Shown piece after piece: positions 1 through 12,917 of a DNA stretch of 64,000 bases; the first letter of the stretch is position 1; each line of letters starts with the position of its first letter. The stretch spans positions 7,006,001 through 7,070,000 of the forward strand of contig OZ199839.1 of assembly GCA_964304625.1 (NCBI GenBank), given 5' to 3'. Source of the DNA: Kudoa neothunni. Taxonomy: Eukaryota > Cnidaria. The position numbers and the translations under genes were made by a program. The notes under the pieces are model-generated. The model saw only the letters and a list, made by a program, of their open reading frames with translations. It searched no databases and was not told the DNA's origin.

Positions 1-2001
1 TCTTTCGTTATTTGTGCTTGATTCAAGAAGAGAAATGGTAAAAACCTCAAACAACTATATTTCATTATGTTTTGATGTCTAATTTGTGTATAATTAAGAG
101 TGAACGTTTTAATATATTTTGTTGTTTCAAAGCGAACGTTGTGGATATTCCCAATGTTGGTGACAGTGAACGGTACTGGATGGGCCCAGCTAGATGGGTT
201 ATCAAAAATATTCTTGCAAAAATGCTCCTGAACAAAATAATAAGATTTTCTATTGTAATTCCTCTATCTTTTAAATTTCGATATTTATAATGAATGCGAA
301 AGGTTATCATATTTGGAACCCTTTGGTTGTTGTCTTTGGCGGTAATACCCTCAATAGGTATTGGTTTGGATCAAACACTTGCTCTACCTAAGGATTCCTA
401 TCTACAACCTTATTTCAATGTACAATTCATTTTGAATAAAAAATATTTGAATTAAATATCTACACTTAGGATCTATTCAAAAAACTTCATTTTGGCGCCC
501 CTGTTTATTTTGTTGTTGAAAGTGGTTACGATTATCAAGATCCAAAACGACAAGAACTGATATGCTCCCACAATTATTGTGATGTCGAATCAATGACCAA
601 TTATGTATAGTTTAATGATTTTTAAACGTTATCTATGTATATCGTGGATTATGTATGTAGGTTGCATTTTGGTCCATAAAATCTAACATATCACGTATTG
701 CAGCTCCTTTGATGTCCTGGGTAGATGTTTATCTTATGTGGCTTTGGAACAATAGAATGGATGATGTTCCATGTTGTAATGTTGTGAGCGAGATTCTCAA
801 CCCTAAAAAATACCCAGATATTAAATTGGGAGATTTTTGCCCAATCGACCTGTTATCGGATACGAACAATATAGCCTGTCAAGGTTGTTTGCAAAGCAAT
901 GACGATATAGCACGCCCCGATAGAGAACAGTTTGCGAAATTTTTGCCTCATTTCTTGGATGACGTTCCTGGTCTCAAACTTGCACCTTTGGGTATGTATT
1001 AGTAGTTTCGGTTGTTGAAATTCCTCCTACGTCATTTTATATGCAAATAGTGGCAAATCAGCATTCAAGAATAGTGTTATTTTGAACAAAAAATATTACC
1101 AACCACCAAAGGACAAGACTAGCACCCCGAAAAACACCACAAAAGAGTACCCTGTCATCACTTCTAGCTTTATGAGTTATCACACACCATTGGTGACTAC
1201 GGACGATTTTATCGATGCCATCAAAAATTCAATGTACATGGCAAAAAATTTAACCTCCATCCTCGGCACTCCAGTATATTCATACAGTGTTTTCTATATC
1301 TTCTATGAAGCTTTCCTCGATATAAGGTCAGCTGACTGACTACATTCTAAAATTAATTTGTTATTTTAAACCAAAATAATTTTTTTAGAGCAACCTGTTA
1401 TAAATCGTTTGGAATATGTTGTGCTGCAGTTTTACTCGCCAACCTGTTTCTGTTTGGTTGCAATATCCGAATGACGCTTATTGTCAGTCTCACTGTGATA
1501 TTCATGAATGTGGTCAATCTCGCCTTCCTTTACTTAGGCGGAATGGACATCAATCCGGTTTCTATTGTGAATCTTATAATGGTAAATTAGTTTTGATTTT
1601 CTTGGCATTTTTCTCACATTATATGTATTGTAGTTGTTCGCCATAAACATTGAATTTGTTTCGCACATAGCATTTGCCTTTATGTCGTGTGGAGGTGAAA
1701 GTCGACTAAGCAATGCTTATGGAGCATTGGTAACTTCGGGTGGATCAGTAATTTATTGTGCTATTTCACATTTGGTTTTTAAATATGTTGTGGTGTAGGT
1801 GTTTTCAGGAATTGCGCTCACGAAAATTATAGGAGTTTCCGTGCTGGCGTTTGCACCCTCTGAAATATTAAAATCTACTATTTCAGAATGTACATGTTTG
1901 CAGTGGTAGTTGGAGCTCTTCATGGATTGATATTTTTGCCGGCTCTTCTTTCATACCTAGGACCAACGCCGCCCACCTCAGCCATCAATGGGGTCGAATA
2001 G
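1..2001 (+). CDS. NPC1: NPC1-like sterol transporter, C-terminal half (5' end outside window)
   Basis: Exons read as 1-37, 99-254, 303-419, 470-604, 661-995, 1051-1326, 1389-1581, 1634-1747 and 1799-2001. The translation follows the C-terminal part of NPC1: the DIFCC-like segment (NIFCCF), the transmembrane entry with [15 protein letters not shown], the luminal loop with [13 protein letters not shown], the [14 protein letters not shown] segment ([13 protein letters not shown]), and the last transmembrane block with [18 protein letters not shown]1 exports cholesterol from late endosomes and lysosomes; the RND/Patched fold is shared. Introns are 48-62 nt. The last exon is 203 nt, one base short of a whole reading frame: near 1866-1874 the frame shifts between AFAPSEI and YYFRMYMF. 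A single missing T would restore the family sequence, so this is a recent lesion or a homopolymer error in the assembly. Identification is firm; Patched-related proteins are the alternative, but the luminal loop and C-terminus fit NPC1 better. Confidence 0.9.
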
Positions 2002-3121
2002 AGAACCTTTCCTCTCCTAATAAATATATCTAGTTACATCCTGATAAATTTGTTTAACAAACAATTTTTTTCTTCTATTATATTAATTATAATTAACATA
2101 ATTGATCTAAAATTGTTTGTTAAAGTGGCCATTTCGAGTTTTTTTCCCACATAAAAAGTTCAAAATAACTTATGGTCGATTGAACCATAAATACTTTATT
2201 CTTGAAAACGATTTTATCAGAGTATCCAATTTTAAATGGAGGTTTTTTTCTCCTATTCGATTTTGAAAAATTGATTATTAAAAATTTTGTACGTATTTTA
2301 ATGACCAATACATATTACATTATTAAGGAAATATGTGGGGAGATATTTTCAGGTTGGTTTTATGGTAAATCCAATGATCTCAATTTTTTTCTACATGGAT
2401 AAACGATTATATATTAGTATAGGTGACAACAAAATTCTATGAATTCATTCATGATTACATTTTTGAATATAATTTATCTAAATCAACCAACAGATAATTT
2501 TCAGGCGTTGAAAGTAAATCCCTGAAAACTTAATTGGTAATTAGTTTATTAGTAGACAGTGTCCCCTAATTTAGGCCATACAGCACGCATCAGTATGGTC
2601 TGAAGAAATTTCGGAGAAACCTAGAAACTTACGAGATTTAACTCTTAAATAATAACCTTTGGCTAAAAGATCTACTTTTATAATATTTTGTTGAGGAATT
2701 TTATGGTAAAATTTGTTTTAAGTTATGTATTTTCGTCAGAACTTCACCTATTTCTTTAAAAAATATAATATATCGATCACTATAATAAAAAAGATTAAGG
2801 TTTCGGTGAAAATACACAAGAAAAAAAAAATTTTACAACAATACAATAGAAGGATGGACGTGTGGATCCACAGGTTATTCTTGAAGCCTTGAAGTTTAAA
2901 GGTTAATAGGTAATATTGGATGGAGCCTGAATAACAGATAGACATAAATAGATCAGTGTGGGACCAATGTAAATAATTATAGTCTCTATTTTTCATCTAT
3001 TTTTCTATAAGTTATTATTAATTAAAAAAAATAATTCCTAAAACTTAATATGGTTGTTAATATTAAAATATATGATTAATTTTAGTTTCTTTAAGTTTCA
3101 TCTTGATATTTCTTCCATTTT

Positions 3122-3245
3122 TATATGACAGAGGCTATTGGCACAGTAAAATTTAATCCTAAACGGCGTATCTGCTTGACCGATGAGAATTTTTAACCTC
3201 GACAACTCCAACTTACAAGCTGACTATAGATTTAATTATTTGCCG
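3122..3245. mobile_element. hAT-related MITE fragment
   Basis: The stretch with GGCACAGTAAA, TTTAATCCTAAACGGCG and TGCTTGACCGATGAG resembles the subterminal part of the hAT at 39709-42229 (reverse complement of about 42070-42170) and the MITE at 60434-61028, which has TGCTTGCATAATGAC and a following CAAGCTGTATACAG-like block. Its outer ends also form an imperfect inverted repeat (GGCTATTGGCAC against GGTTATTGGCAC reverse-complemented). No clear target duplication was seen. Confidence 0.5.
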
Positions 3246-6200
3246 TGCCAATAACCATTTCCTTTTTTTATATTGGTTCGTTGTTTCTGTGATTAAATGT
3301 TTTAATCCTTTAGTGCAGATTCAGCCTACAAATATCATCATTTCATAGAATGAAAGCTTTTCAGCGCATTAACATTAGCAATACCAATGTCGTATATAAT
3401 ATGAAGCAGTAAAAAACATATAATGAAAAATTATTGTAATTTCTGATTATAAACATTTGAGATGCTCTTAAGGATAACATGCGATAAAATCAATGATAAT
3501 TAGACGCAGTTTCCTTCAACTTCGATGGTGTTTCTTATTTTTTTTGAGTTGGATGAAAAGTGGTTGTACCTCAAAAAATTCGCCTCGTATCTATTTTAAT
3601 TTCAAATTAATATTGGAATTACAAGTTCAGGATATGCTAGATTAAGATGACCCGAAAAAATGACGATTGAAATTTTTGGAAACTTTATCATTAGTTTTTA
3701 TGTCAGTTTAATGATAAATTTTGGGGTTTAAAACTTTCATTAATTTTTTTTCAAATTAGTGAATAAATGAAGATAATTCATTTATCTCACGATGTTCATA
3801 TTTTTCTTTTGATTTTTCAAAGTCTTCATTTATTTTGTCAAATGGTTCAAAAGTCAATCACGTAAAAAACTTGACATATAGGCTAAAATCAGAGAAAGCG
3901 ATATATATTTGTTTATCAAATATAACATTTTAATTATCCCACCATGTATAATACGCAAGATTCAACAGGGGGTAAAGTATATTTTAAATTATTGATGCCT
4001 TTTAAAAACGCCTAACGCAGATCGTTCAAAATCTAGTACAATATTTCTTCTAGCTGAAATGTTTGATCTGTCAATTTTTAATGGATCACACTTATTCATA
4101 ATCGTCTGGCGACTTATCAACCATAAAGACGAAAATATAGGGGGAAATTTCGCCAAGTATTTTTTCATGGTTTGCGCACGACTGATGAAATTTTCAGAAA
4201 ATAAATTAATAGTATTATCAGCTACAAAATTTTTAAATTATGCACGTTAAAATATATTGCTCATTATAATAAAATCTACTGTATATATAAAGTAGTAGTG
4301 TCCGTGTGTGTTAGCAAGTACGCATGTGCGTCAAAATTATTTCCTTTTAGAGAGACATTTATAAATTTTTTATAACCCATAATGTTAAAAAAATATTTAA
4401 ATCGTTTTCACACTACCAAAAGTTCCCTAAAGTGGTTAGAAAATGGTGATTTTGTCGATTCAAAGTTTGTTTATCAGATTACTTGAGTTCAACAATAGAA
4501 TTAACATCTGCTTATTACCTGCCGATGGTTGGTTGAAGTTAACTTTCCTCCTTATATACTTTATCAAATTTAAATTAAGCGATATCGTCTGACTTTGTAT
4601 ATAATTTAGTGTGTAAATTTAGGTGTTTGTGCAAATACACTCCTTATTTATGGAGTTGTAACGTATTTGACTTGATAAACACATTTTAAAGGTTCGATTA
4701 GTGGTTTTAGATATGATAAATAATTTATATATGTTTCATGAATAACGAATTGGTGGAGAACGTTAGACTTATATTGATTGAAGCATTATAATGGAAATAC
4801 TGCGTCCGTAGATTTCATTGAAATCGTCCACTAAGTTTAACATTCTATGATTAAATTCAATGCAGGTGGTTGTACTTTTATTTCACCCAATTATTTAAAT
4901 TGTTAAAGTTGGCGCGATTTGTGGCTGTTTATGGGAAAACGTGCGTTAAGCTCTTGCCTGGCCAAGGGATAATAATTAATTTCCGTCTATTTTCTTCTAT
5001 CTCCATGTATTTTTCTGTTTGTTTGTCTCCCGCAAATAGTGATAGTGATGCAAAAACTTCCTGAGCCGGGCAAGAATTCGACTTTGAGAAATCGCAGGAT
5101 CACAAAATAACGTTTTAACTAGCCCTTTAATGGAATTTAAAAAATTCAGGGATGCAGATTAAACACAACGTTGACGCTAAGTTATTTGGTTTTGGTGCGG
5201 GGCCCCAAATTTTTAAATGAACGCCGGGATTGGTACATTCCTTCACCGAAATTATCATAATTTAAATTTCATATTCACAATCGTATAATATAAAGCTTAA
5301 AATTTTTTTTAGTTTGATTGAATCTATAGGTTAATTTGAAAATATTAATATCTTTTTTGAATGTTATTAAGGAATTTTGTAGTGCTTATTACTCCCAAGC
5401 AACGCTGGGCAGTTACTGCCAGTAATAAATATAATTCGATTGAATTACTGACACTCAGCATCGCACATAGATAACCAATTTTGATCAGATGTACGGCTTG
5501 GAGTCTTCAACGTTTATTGTTTTATTCAAATCGACAGTTTTTATCGATCGAAATAAAAAGGTTAAATTTGATTCCTATCAACTTTTACCGAGATAAAAGA
5601 TTAATATTCGGATTATATCGAATATTTTCAACCTCATTTGGAGGTGACACACTCAGTTAATTTGTTATAAGCTTTTATATTGAATTATTTTTGGCTGATT
5701 ACTACTGTCTTAGGCGTTCAGGAATAAATACAATAACTATATTGAAAAAACTTGTCCCATCTCATTATTATAATTCATAACAATAGCCATTTTCTGAATT
5801 TTAGTATATTATAGATCTAATATGTTACTTTTTAGGATTATTACCGATAGAAAATATCATAAACAAGGAGGTTAAAAACAAAATGATAATGAAGTTTAAG
5901 TCTAGGTCTAATCTTTAATTCGATTTTTTGGCGAATCCTTAAGTCTCTTTCAGAATAAAATGTTATAAACCATTGGCTTAACCAGAACGAATAATTATGA
6001 ATTGTAATAAGTATTTTCGGAACTATTCCATGTATTTTCTATTCTGATTCTGTTAGAATTGACAAAGTTTATCTTGAGTAGTCGGATAAAAAAATTAAAC
6101 CAATTAGGTCTCTCAGCATGATTGTCAATCGGTATCAATTGTCTGTAATATTTGTTCGGGAAATCATGATAAACTGAACGAACTATAGTGATACAACTTA

Positions 6201-6727
6201 ATAGAGCTCTACGAATAAAATAGGCTGTAAAATACCATTATTAATAAAAAGGCACAAAGTTGTTACTTTTTTTAATATAATGAATATTATATATGTATAA
6301 AAATTGAGTATAATTAAATAATTGAATTATTAATGCCAACTATAACACAATAAGTCCAATATAAACGGAAGAAAGTTATCATTAGAACATTGGAAAAATA
6401 TTAAAAGCACGTTGGATATTAAAATTATTGGTGTGGTGCTAATATTTGCACCAACTAGCCCGAAATTAATAAATATAATCTGTATTTATAAAGCTTGATC
6501 AAAATACTTATTATACCTGTTATACAACTACGTAGTTTGACAATCTGTGAATCATTACAGGTGAAGGATAAGAAACATAAGTGAATTTGATCGTTAGTAA
6601 ATTCGATACATATATTATACACCGAATATAGTTGACTGTAACCAAGGAATAACTATAATTTATTGGTTACCTTACCCAATAATTTGTTTAAATTACACTC
6701 AGACGAATGATCCCTCTATGAGTGTAA

Positions 6728-6752
6728 AAATATATATATATATATATATATA
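6728..6752. repeat. (TA)n microsatellite
   Basis: Simple alternating TA tract in intergenic sequence. Confidence 0.9.
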
Positions 6753-7626
6753 GTTAAATTGTAAGTAATAATATATCTAATAAATAGCCGACGGTTTGTA
6801 TATATTTTCTGATTTATTTTAAGGACAAATTCAACTCTATCTTAACCGAGGTTTGTATCAATATACGTAAAGGATTAACTGGAATAAGCCAGGATTATAT
6901 TGTTAATGAACCTGTTTCAAGTTAAATAATGGACCAAGGTTGTTGGGAAAACTCAAGATAACGTTTCTATATCATAATTTTTCATTATACGAGTTTTGAC
7001 GATAAATTAAAAGTGGATAGTTGTGTTAGTTGGTATGTTTAATCCAATTAACGCCGCACAAACGATAAGTAGTTTTATTTGATTTTAAACTGTGGATAAT
7101 TTCACTTAAAATACTTTTCAAATGATGATAAAGAAAAGTATTATCGTATGAATGTAGTGTAATTCAAATAATACCAACAAACGAATTACTACGGTTGTTC
7201 GAGTGTTGAATAGAATATATCCATAGCAATAGAATCGTTTATATAGATATATATGAAATGGGATTAGTGGAATGCTAGGCGAAAAATTGGCCCGATTCCA
7301 ATAGCAAGAATCATTTCTCAGTTAAACTGATGAGGAAATAATTTAGCGCGACCCCATTAAGTATGCGTACAGGATGGATAGGTTAAAATTAATTATACAA
7401 CCGAATTGGAACATCAGATTGGCACACCCCAGTATATTATTTACTTAAGACCCAGGAATTAGCTTAACACTACTTAACGATGTTTCACATTCGATCAATA
7501 AGATCGGGCCCAAATCCAGGTTATTAATTAGGGGTTATTTGTGTGTGTGTTTATAGAAGAGCTGGATCGAGGTAATGTTGATATCGAATAGGTTGTCAGT
7601 TGAAATTCATATCGGTCCATTTAGAA

Positions 7627-8531
7627 ATGTCAGAACGAAGCAATCTCATATATAGAGCTCGTCTTGCTGAGCAAGCCGAACGATACCAAGATATGGCTGA
7701 ATTGATGACCAAAGTATCAGGAATGGGTGAAGAGTTGTCGGACGATGAGAGAAATCTTTTGTCGGTTGCTTTCAAAAATGTGGTTGGTGTCCATCGTACG
7801 TCGTGGCGACTTATGAGTGATTATGAACACAAAACCCAAAATGATTCATCCCGTATCGAAATGATCAAAGACTACAAGAAGGTGATTGAAAAAGATCTCG
7901 ACAAAAGTTGTCAAGACACCCTTCATATCATTGACACCTACCTCATACCAATGTCCAAAGATGTGGAATCAAGTGTTTTCAATTACAAAATGAAGGCCGA
8001 CTACCTCAGATACATGGCAGAAACCAAATTTGCCAAAGATCGTGAAGAGCTAGCAGAAAAAGCTCAGGAGGTAATACCACTGTTGGTTTTCTATCTTTAT
8101 CCACCTACATATTTACCTATTTACCTATTTACCTATCTATCTATCTATCTACCTACCTACCTACCTACCTATCTACCTGTTGGTGGAATAATGCTATTCT
8201 TATACACTTTATAATTACGTTGATAATACATGCTATTTAATAGGTGTATGAGACAGCGTACAATCTCGCTACCAAACTTCCAGCAACTCACCCTATCAGA
8301 CTGGGACTTGTACTCAACTATTCAGTGTTCTTTTATGAAATTAAATTTTCCTCTGAAAAAGCCTGTGAACTAGCAAAAGCTGCCTTCGATGCTGCTATTC
8401 CTGAATTGGATTCTATGTCTGATGAAAAAGGAAGAGATGCCACCATCATTCTCCAACTTTTGAGGGATAACCTCACTTTATGGAACTCCAGCCTCAACCA
8501 AACCGAAGATCAAGACAATGAAATGTATTGA
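7627..8531 (+). CDS. 14-3-3 protein
   Basis: Two exons, 7627-8070 and 8244-8531, join in frame to 243 residues, the normal size for 14-3-3. The start ATG at 7627 gives [20 protein letters not shown], matching the family N-terminus; an upstream in-frame ATG at 7600 would add nine residues and is less likely. Family signatures are [13 protein letters not shown] and [15 protein letters not shown]. The phosphopeptide-binding basic cluster is present: Lys in AFKNVVG, Arg two residues before TSWR, and Arg-Tyr in [11 protein letters not shown]. 14-3-3 dimers bind phosphoserine or phosphothreonine client proteins in the cytosol. The GARRSSWR segment of most family members reads GVHRTSWR here, a conservative change. 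The 173-nt intron is longer than most in this window because it carries a tetranucleotide repeat. The C-terminus is short and acidic (DQDNEMY). Confidence 0.96.
8098..8180. repeat. Intronic tetranucleotide repeat (TACC/TATC)n
   Basis: Degenerate TACC, TATT and TATC units in tandem inside the single intron of the 14-3-3 gene; it accounts for that intron's greater length. Confidence 0.9.
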
Positions 8532-8712
8532 TGGTCCCCACTTTGTTTTGTCTCAATTCAATATTGATCCAACACCTCCTTTTTCAATCGAACCTTCAAA
8601 GAGAAATCATCCTTGTTTCTTTATTTAATATACTAACATAGATATATGAGAATAAATATTTTTGTTTTGTTTATTTATTTCTTCGCTAAAGTTTTCACTA
8701 TAAATCATATAC

Positions 8713-8809
8713 AATAAATAATAATAATAATAAATAATAATAATAATAAATAATAATAATAATAAATAATAATAATAATAAATAACGAATAATAATAAAT
8801 AACGAATAA
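8713..8809. repeat. (AAT)n microsatellite
   Basis: AAT units with periodic AAAT interruptions, about 180 bp downstream of the 14-3-3 stop codon. Confidence 0.9.
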
Positions 8810-11800
8810 TTTGGCAATGGGGTAAATGATGGGAAAAGGAATTGTAAGTTTGCGCATATTCTTAAGAGAGTTGTATTGATCGTTGAGAGTTGATTAAACT
8901 ACCTGTAATAGTTCTCAGAAAGTTTTGACGAATTTTTAATGTAGATTGAGGTGAGTTTATTTGAGGTTTTTATAGATAGAAAAATATACTTTATTAATTT
9001 TTATATTTAATTTATTATAGTGAATTTTATTGGTCAGAAATTTTCATAATTAAATAATAAGTTATTGAAATATTTTTTTACGATTTATTGTAAAAATATT
9101 TTACATATGTAAAATTTAACTGATCTGTAAGTATTTTTCCAAACACGCATGTGCGACATTTTGTTAAAGTATTTTTATAATTATATCAGTTATTATATAA
9201 ATTTCAAAATTTCGTTTATTAGATTTAAAACACGATTATTACATTTAAGATTTCTTAAGCTGATTAATGTTAATGATAAGATCATTTTCGTTTGAGGTTG
9301 ATTAAACGTATTACGAGAAAATTAGATCCCTTTGAACTATATAAGTAAATTGATGAATAATGGCGGATTAACAATCGTTGTTATAAAGGAGTGATCAACC
9401 AGGATTAAATGCACTCAAAAAATCACGTAAATATAGTTGGAGTACGATAAATTATACCATAATTAATTTAAAAAATCTGAAAAGTGCTAATTTTTTACTT
9501 AGCTTGCAAATCAGATATATATAAAGATTAAACTGCTTTATCAGGTCACGTTCAACTTTTAGAAGAACTAAAATTTGGATTGGAAATTTAATAAAATTCA
9601 TTAATTAATTTTCTACATTAGTTTAAATTACTTCATAAGCTTAATATTCGTAGTTTTAACTATCAACTTTAAATTAATCTTATTAGTTCCTACTCTCAAA
9701 GACTTGATAGAAAATATTTAAGTCAATCACAGATTTTATTTCAGATTATTCAAAATAATGTGAAAATTAGATAAAAATGTGATATAACTCGCATTAGGGA
9801 TGATTTTAGAATTTGCAGACTTGATTACTTTCAATAAGGTAGGGTCCATTCGCATGGTGTTTTATTTCATAGTTAAATGAAAATTAAATGTTTTGTTCGT
9901 TGAGTGAAGTATCATTACCAAGGTTAACATAGATTAAATTAATACGATAACTATCATAAAGAAAACAACCAATAATTTACTCTCAGAAATGACCAATCTC
10001 TCGAGATAATGAATCGAAATTGAATAACTAGTATTCTATCCCAAATATTTATATTAAATGTAAAATTCTTGATGTAATCTTAATTTTTTATTATATTTTT
10101 TTATGAGTTAATATAGTTGGAATTGCTTTGGAAGTGTTAATAGATAATAGATAATAGGGCGAAAAATTAATTTTAAAATTTGATCATAATTATAAATTTA
10201 TAACTATGGAGTCCTAAGTTAGGACGTATAATTATTGCATCAAATCAAAAGAATTCCTCTTAAAACGACAGGAATGTAGTACATTAATAGCCGGTTCTAC
10301 AAACAAATATTTTAAGGTAGTTTTCTTTCTTCTTAATATACTTTGATGATATTAAACAAGCAATTTTTTATTTTATTTTATATATTTTTGTGAATTCTAA
10401 ACAAACAGAGTTCAAAAAGAGAGAAAAAACAAAAACAAAAATCACGTGATCGATTTTTCCTGATCAACATTGCTTATATATTAGTTTTTTATTATCAATA
10501 ATTGTCCAAATTAATTGAAAAAAATATGTTTTAGTTTATTGCAGAATAATAATGTTTTAGATTAGTCTTACACCATGAATGGCGATAACTATTACTTTAT
10601 TGTCATTTAACATGCCAAAGATTAACATATGTAATTAAATTTTTAAAATTAACGATAAATTGTATAATAAACTTGAATATAATCTTTTATAAAATTATAG
10701 GAATTTAATTAATGGAAATATTGGTTTTTTGGACCAACACGCTTATTACCGGATTCGCTGAAAGCGACCCCCAAAAATTTAAATATCGCGTACACATTAA
10801 ATATATAAAATAACTTCAAAGAGTATGTACATTGACTTATAAACGATTATTGTTTCCTTTACTGAAAAAATTACAATTTAGAAAAAATTTTTTTTATGGT
10901 GGTACTACCGTCGTTGAGCCAATTTTCTCTTTTACTTGGAGGATTCAAATAATTATTAATGGGATATTCTTCCCGCTATACCTACCAAATTAATGAGTCT
11001 ACTTAATTAAACAAGCATAGATGAGCCATACAATGAAAATTTTAAACATCACACGTAATTTAGAAACATGTTATGTAGCGACCGATTAAGGAAATTCGAA
11101 TGATCCTAAGATTGAATAAGAGGGGTAAATATTTACAAATGACAAAAATTTAAGTGAATTTTAACATTTGTTGTGTTAAAGGAGTAGTTTTTCTTAAATT
11201 ATATCGAGAGGACGATTAAAAAAATTCTTTTGTATATGCGCAATCGAAACGGAGTAAAAGTGGCTAAATGGTTAGTTTTTTTAAGATTTTCTCATTTCGG
11301 ACGGATTAAATTAAAATGATAACTTGCTGTAATAGTTTCGATTTTATGTCCATGATTCAATTTATTTTCTGATCTTAAATTATTATTAATTATAGTATAT
11401 TAAAGTTGTTGAAAATTTCGTTTTTACCGATTTCTATTTGAGCCTTATTTAAACAATTGGTGAATTACTTTTTACCTTATCTCTTATTAATTTGTAGGAT
11501 AAGGTCAAAATATTGATTATTTTTCTTAATAATAATCAATTACTGTCTGGAAATAATGAAAAATTTGACAGCGCATCATACATAACTTTTGTCATATGTC
11601 CAACTTACTTCATAGTTTTATTTTAATAACAGATTAATTCATTTTACATAATAGCCAAAAATTAAAAAAAAATCATATCACGACACCAATATTAAGAAAA
11701 GTTAGAACTTTGCGCTATAATTAATAAATTTTGTTAAAAAATCGAATAAACCCCTTACTTTAATTAGTAGAACCCCTACTTCACTGGATCTAATTTCACA

Positions 11801-11938
11801 ATACTCATGCTTGACTTTAGCTTGTTTTAAACGTACATAAATTGCTGAAAATTCAAAACTAACAAAAATCAAAATCAATCCTAACAACTAAAAAATCAAA
11901 ATGTTATTATTTAATGGAGGAAATCATAACAACAATAG
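8810..11938. other. Intergenic, 3.1 kb, nothing recognised
   Basis: Very AT-rich. Open frames such as 11702-11887 on the minus strand have no recognisable family pattern. The only locally GC-richer patches (about 10735-10790 and 10905-10980) did not read as coding. Confidence 0.5.
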
Positions 11939-12466
11939 TTATTTATCATTGTAGGTCTTGGGAGTGGAATTGAGGTGGCGTAAAATAGGGTTGGTATCAG
12001 AATTACGCTTCTTTGACAAAAAATTCAATGAATTTCGAATTTTTGCATGGAATAGTATCTTAGAAATAGCAGGTTGCTCGTCGTAGTCAATAGAGCTCAA
12101 ACCATCAATAAGTTCCCGAATAAAACTGAGGTAGTTGTTGGATATTGAGTAGACCTTGTTGGTGTTATCGTCATAGTTTAAGGTGAAAAATTTATCGCTG
12201 TTTAAAATGAAATCTATCAAGTCAAACCCTTCAATAATATGAGTTTTCTCGTTGAGACTCACTGATGTATTTACACGGCGTGCGACTTGAATAGTGTATT
12301 TGTGAGCACCCACCAACACATCAAAGAATGGACAATAGTCTTTGACTGACTGGTGTATTTCAGCTACCGATTTTGAGCATTTTTTATCATCCAAAATTAT
12401 TTTTGCAATTAGCACTTCGAGAGGAAACACCGGCGGATTGAGATTGGAGTGAAATGCAGCTAACAT
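11939..12466 (-). CDS. Hypothetical protein, possible degenerate forkhead-like domain
   Basis: Uninterrupted 175-codon frame, clearly less AT-rich than its surroundings, with ATG at 12466 and TAA at 11939-11941. I do not firmly recognise it. Residues about 10-70 resemble the order of conserved positions in a forkhead winged helix: a PP pair, a hydrophobic LIAKIIL helix, an acidic/basic turn, AEIHQSVKDYCPFF (compare the EIYxxIxxxFPYF helix), then VSLNE where forkheads have LSLN. However, the WQNSIRH recognition-helix core is not conserved, so DNA binding is doubtful. The rest (FDLIDFILNSDKFF, SFIRELIDGL) is unfamiliar. It faces the gene at 12918 head to head across 451 bp. The protein-coding call is fairly secure; the fold call is tentative. 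Confidence 0.6.
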   Translation of the reverse strand: MLAAFHSNLNPPVFPLEVLIAKIILDDKKCSKSVAEIHQSVKDYCPFFDVLVGAHKYTIQVARRVNTSVSLNEKTHIIEGFDLIDFILNSDKFFTLNYDDNTNKVYSISNNYLSFIRELIDGLSSIDYDEQPAISKILFHAKIRNSLNFLSKKRNSDTNPILRHLNSTPKTYNDK

Positions 12467-12917
12467 TTTCTAATAGGATTTTGTTTATTGGAGGAGGCTG
12501 TCAGTTGATGGTTTGGTTGTCTATGGAAATCACATAGTTTCTAAACACTTATTAGTTAGCCTATTGTATTTAATAATTATTCTTAAACCGAACTTAATTC
12601 TGAAGGTTTTTATAATAAAAAAATTACCGAGTAGCATTAGCACCACTATTATCATACAAATCCCCACCTATAGAGATAAAAATCTGGTAGTTTTGCTCAA
12701 TTCCCATCTTTTCAAGATCATTAGATAATCTAGTAGTAAAATAGACTACTAGATCTTGAAAGTTCTCAAACAACAATTTAGAATCCAGTCTAAGCCAGAC
12801 CTTTTAAGACTAATTTTGATTTCTTGATATTACCGCCGATAAAAATACTATCAATAGGAACATAAAATTTAATTTCTGTCAAAATAAAATTCTTTTAAAT
12901 TTAAAAAATCCGTTAAA

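Larger units (their letters stand above)
2002..7626. other. Intergenic, 5.6 kb, no gene recognised
   Basis: AT-rich sequence between NPC1 and 14-3-3. I searched both strands for short-exon homology of the kind that revealed ARP6 and saw none. Open frames here (for example 4059-4250 and 4870-5064) show no family resemblance. It holds a hAT-related fragment near 3122-3245, a TA-rich motif near 4262-4330 that recurs at 62360-62420, a small palindromic patch near 5385-5470 and a (TA)n tract at about 6728-6752. Confidence 0.6.

Noticed and set aside
5385-5470. Helitron-like terminus around CAACGCTGGGCAGTTACTGCC
   Set aside because: Only a short local palindrome is visible, with no CTRR end, coding part or second copy in the window.
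8713-8809. AAT array as CRISPR-like repeats
   Set aside because: Simple trinucleotide microsatellite in an intron-rich eukaryotic genome; no unique spacers.
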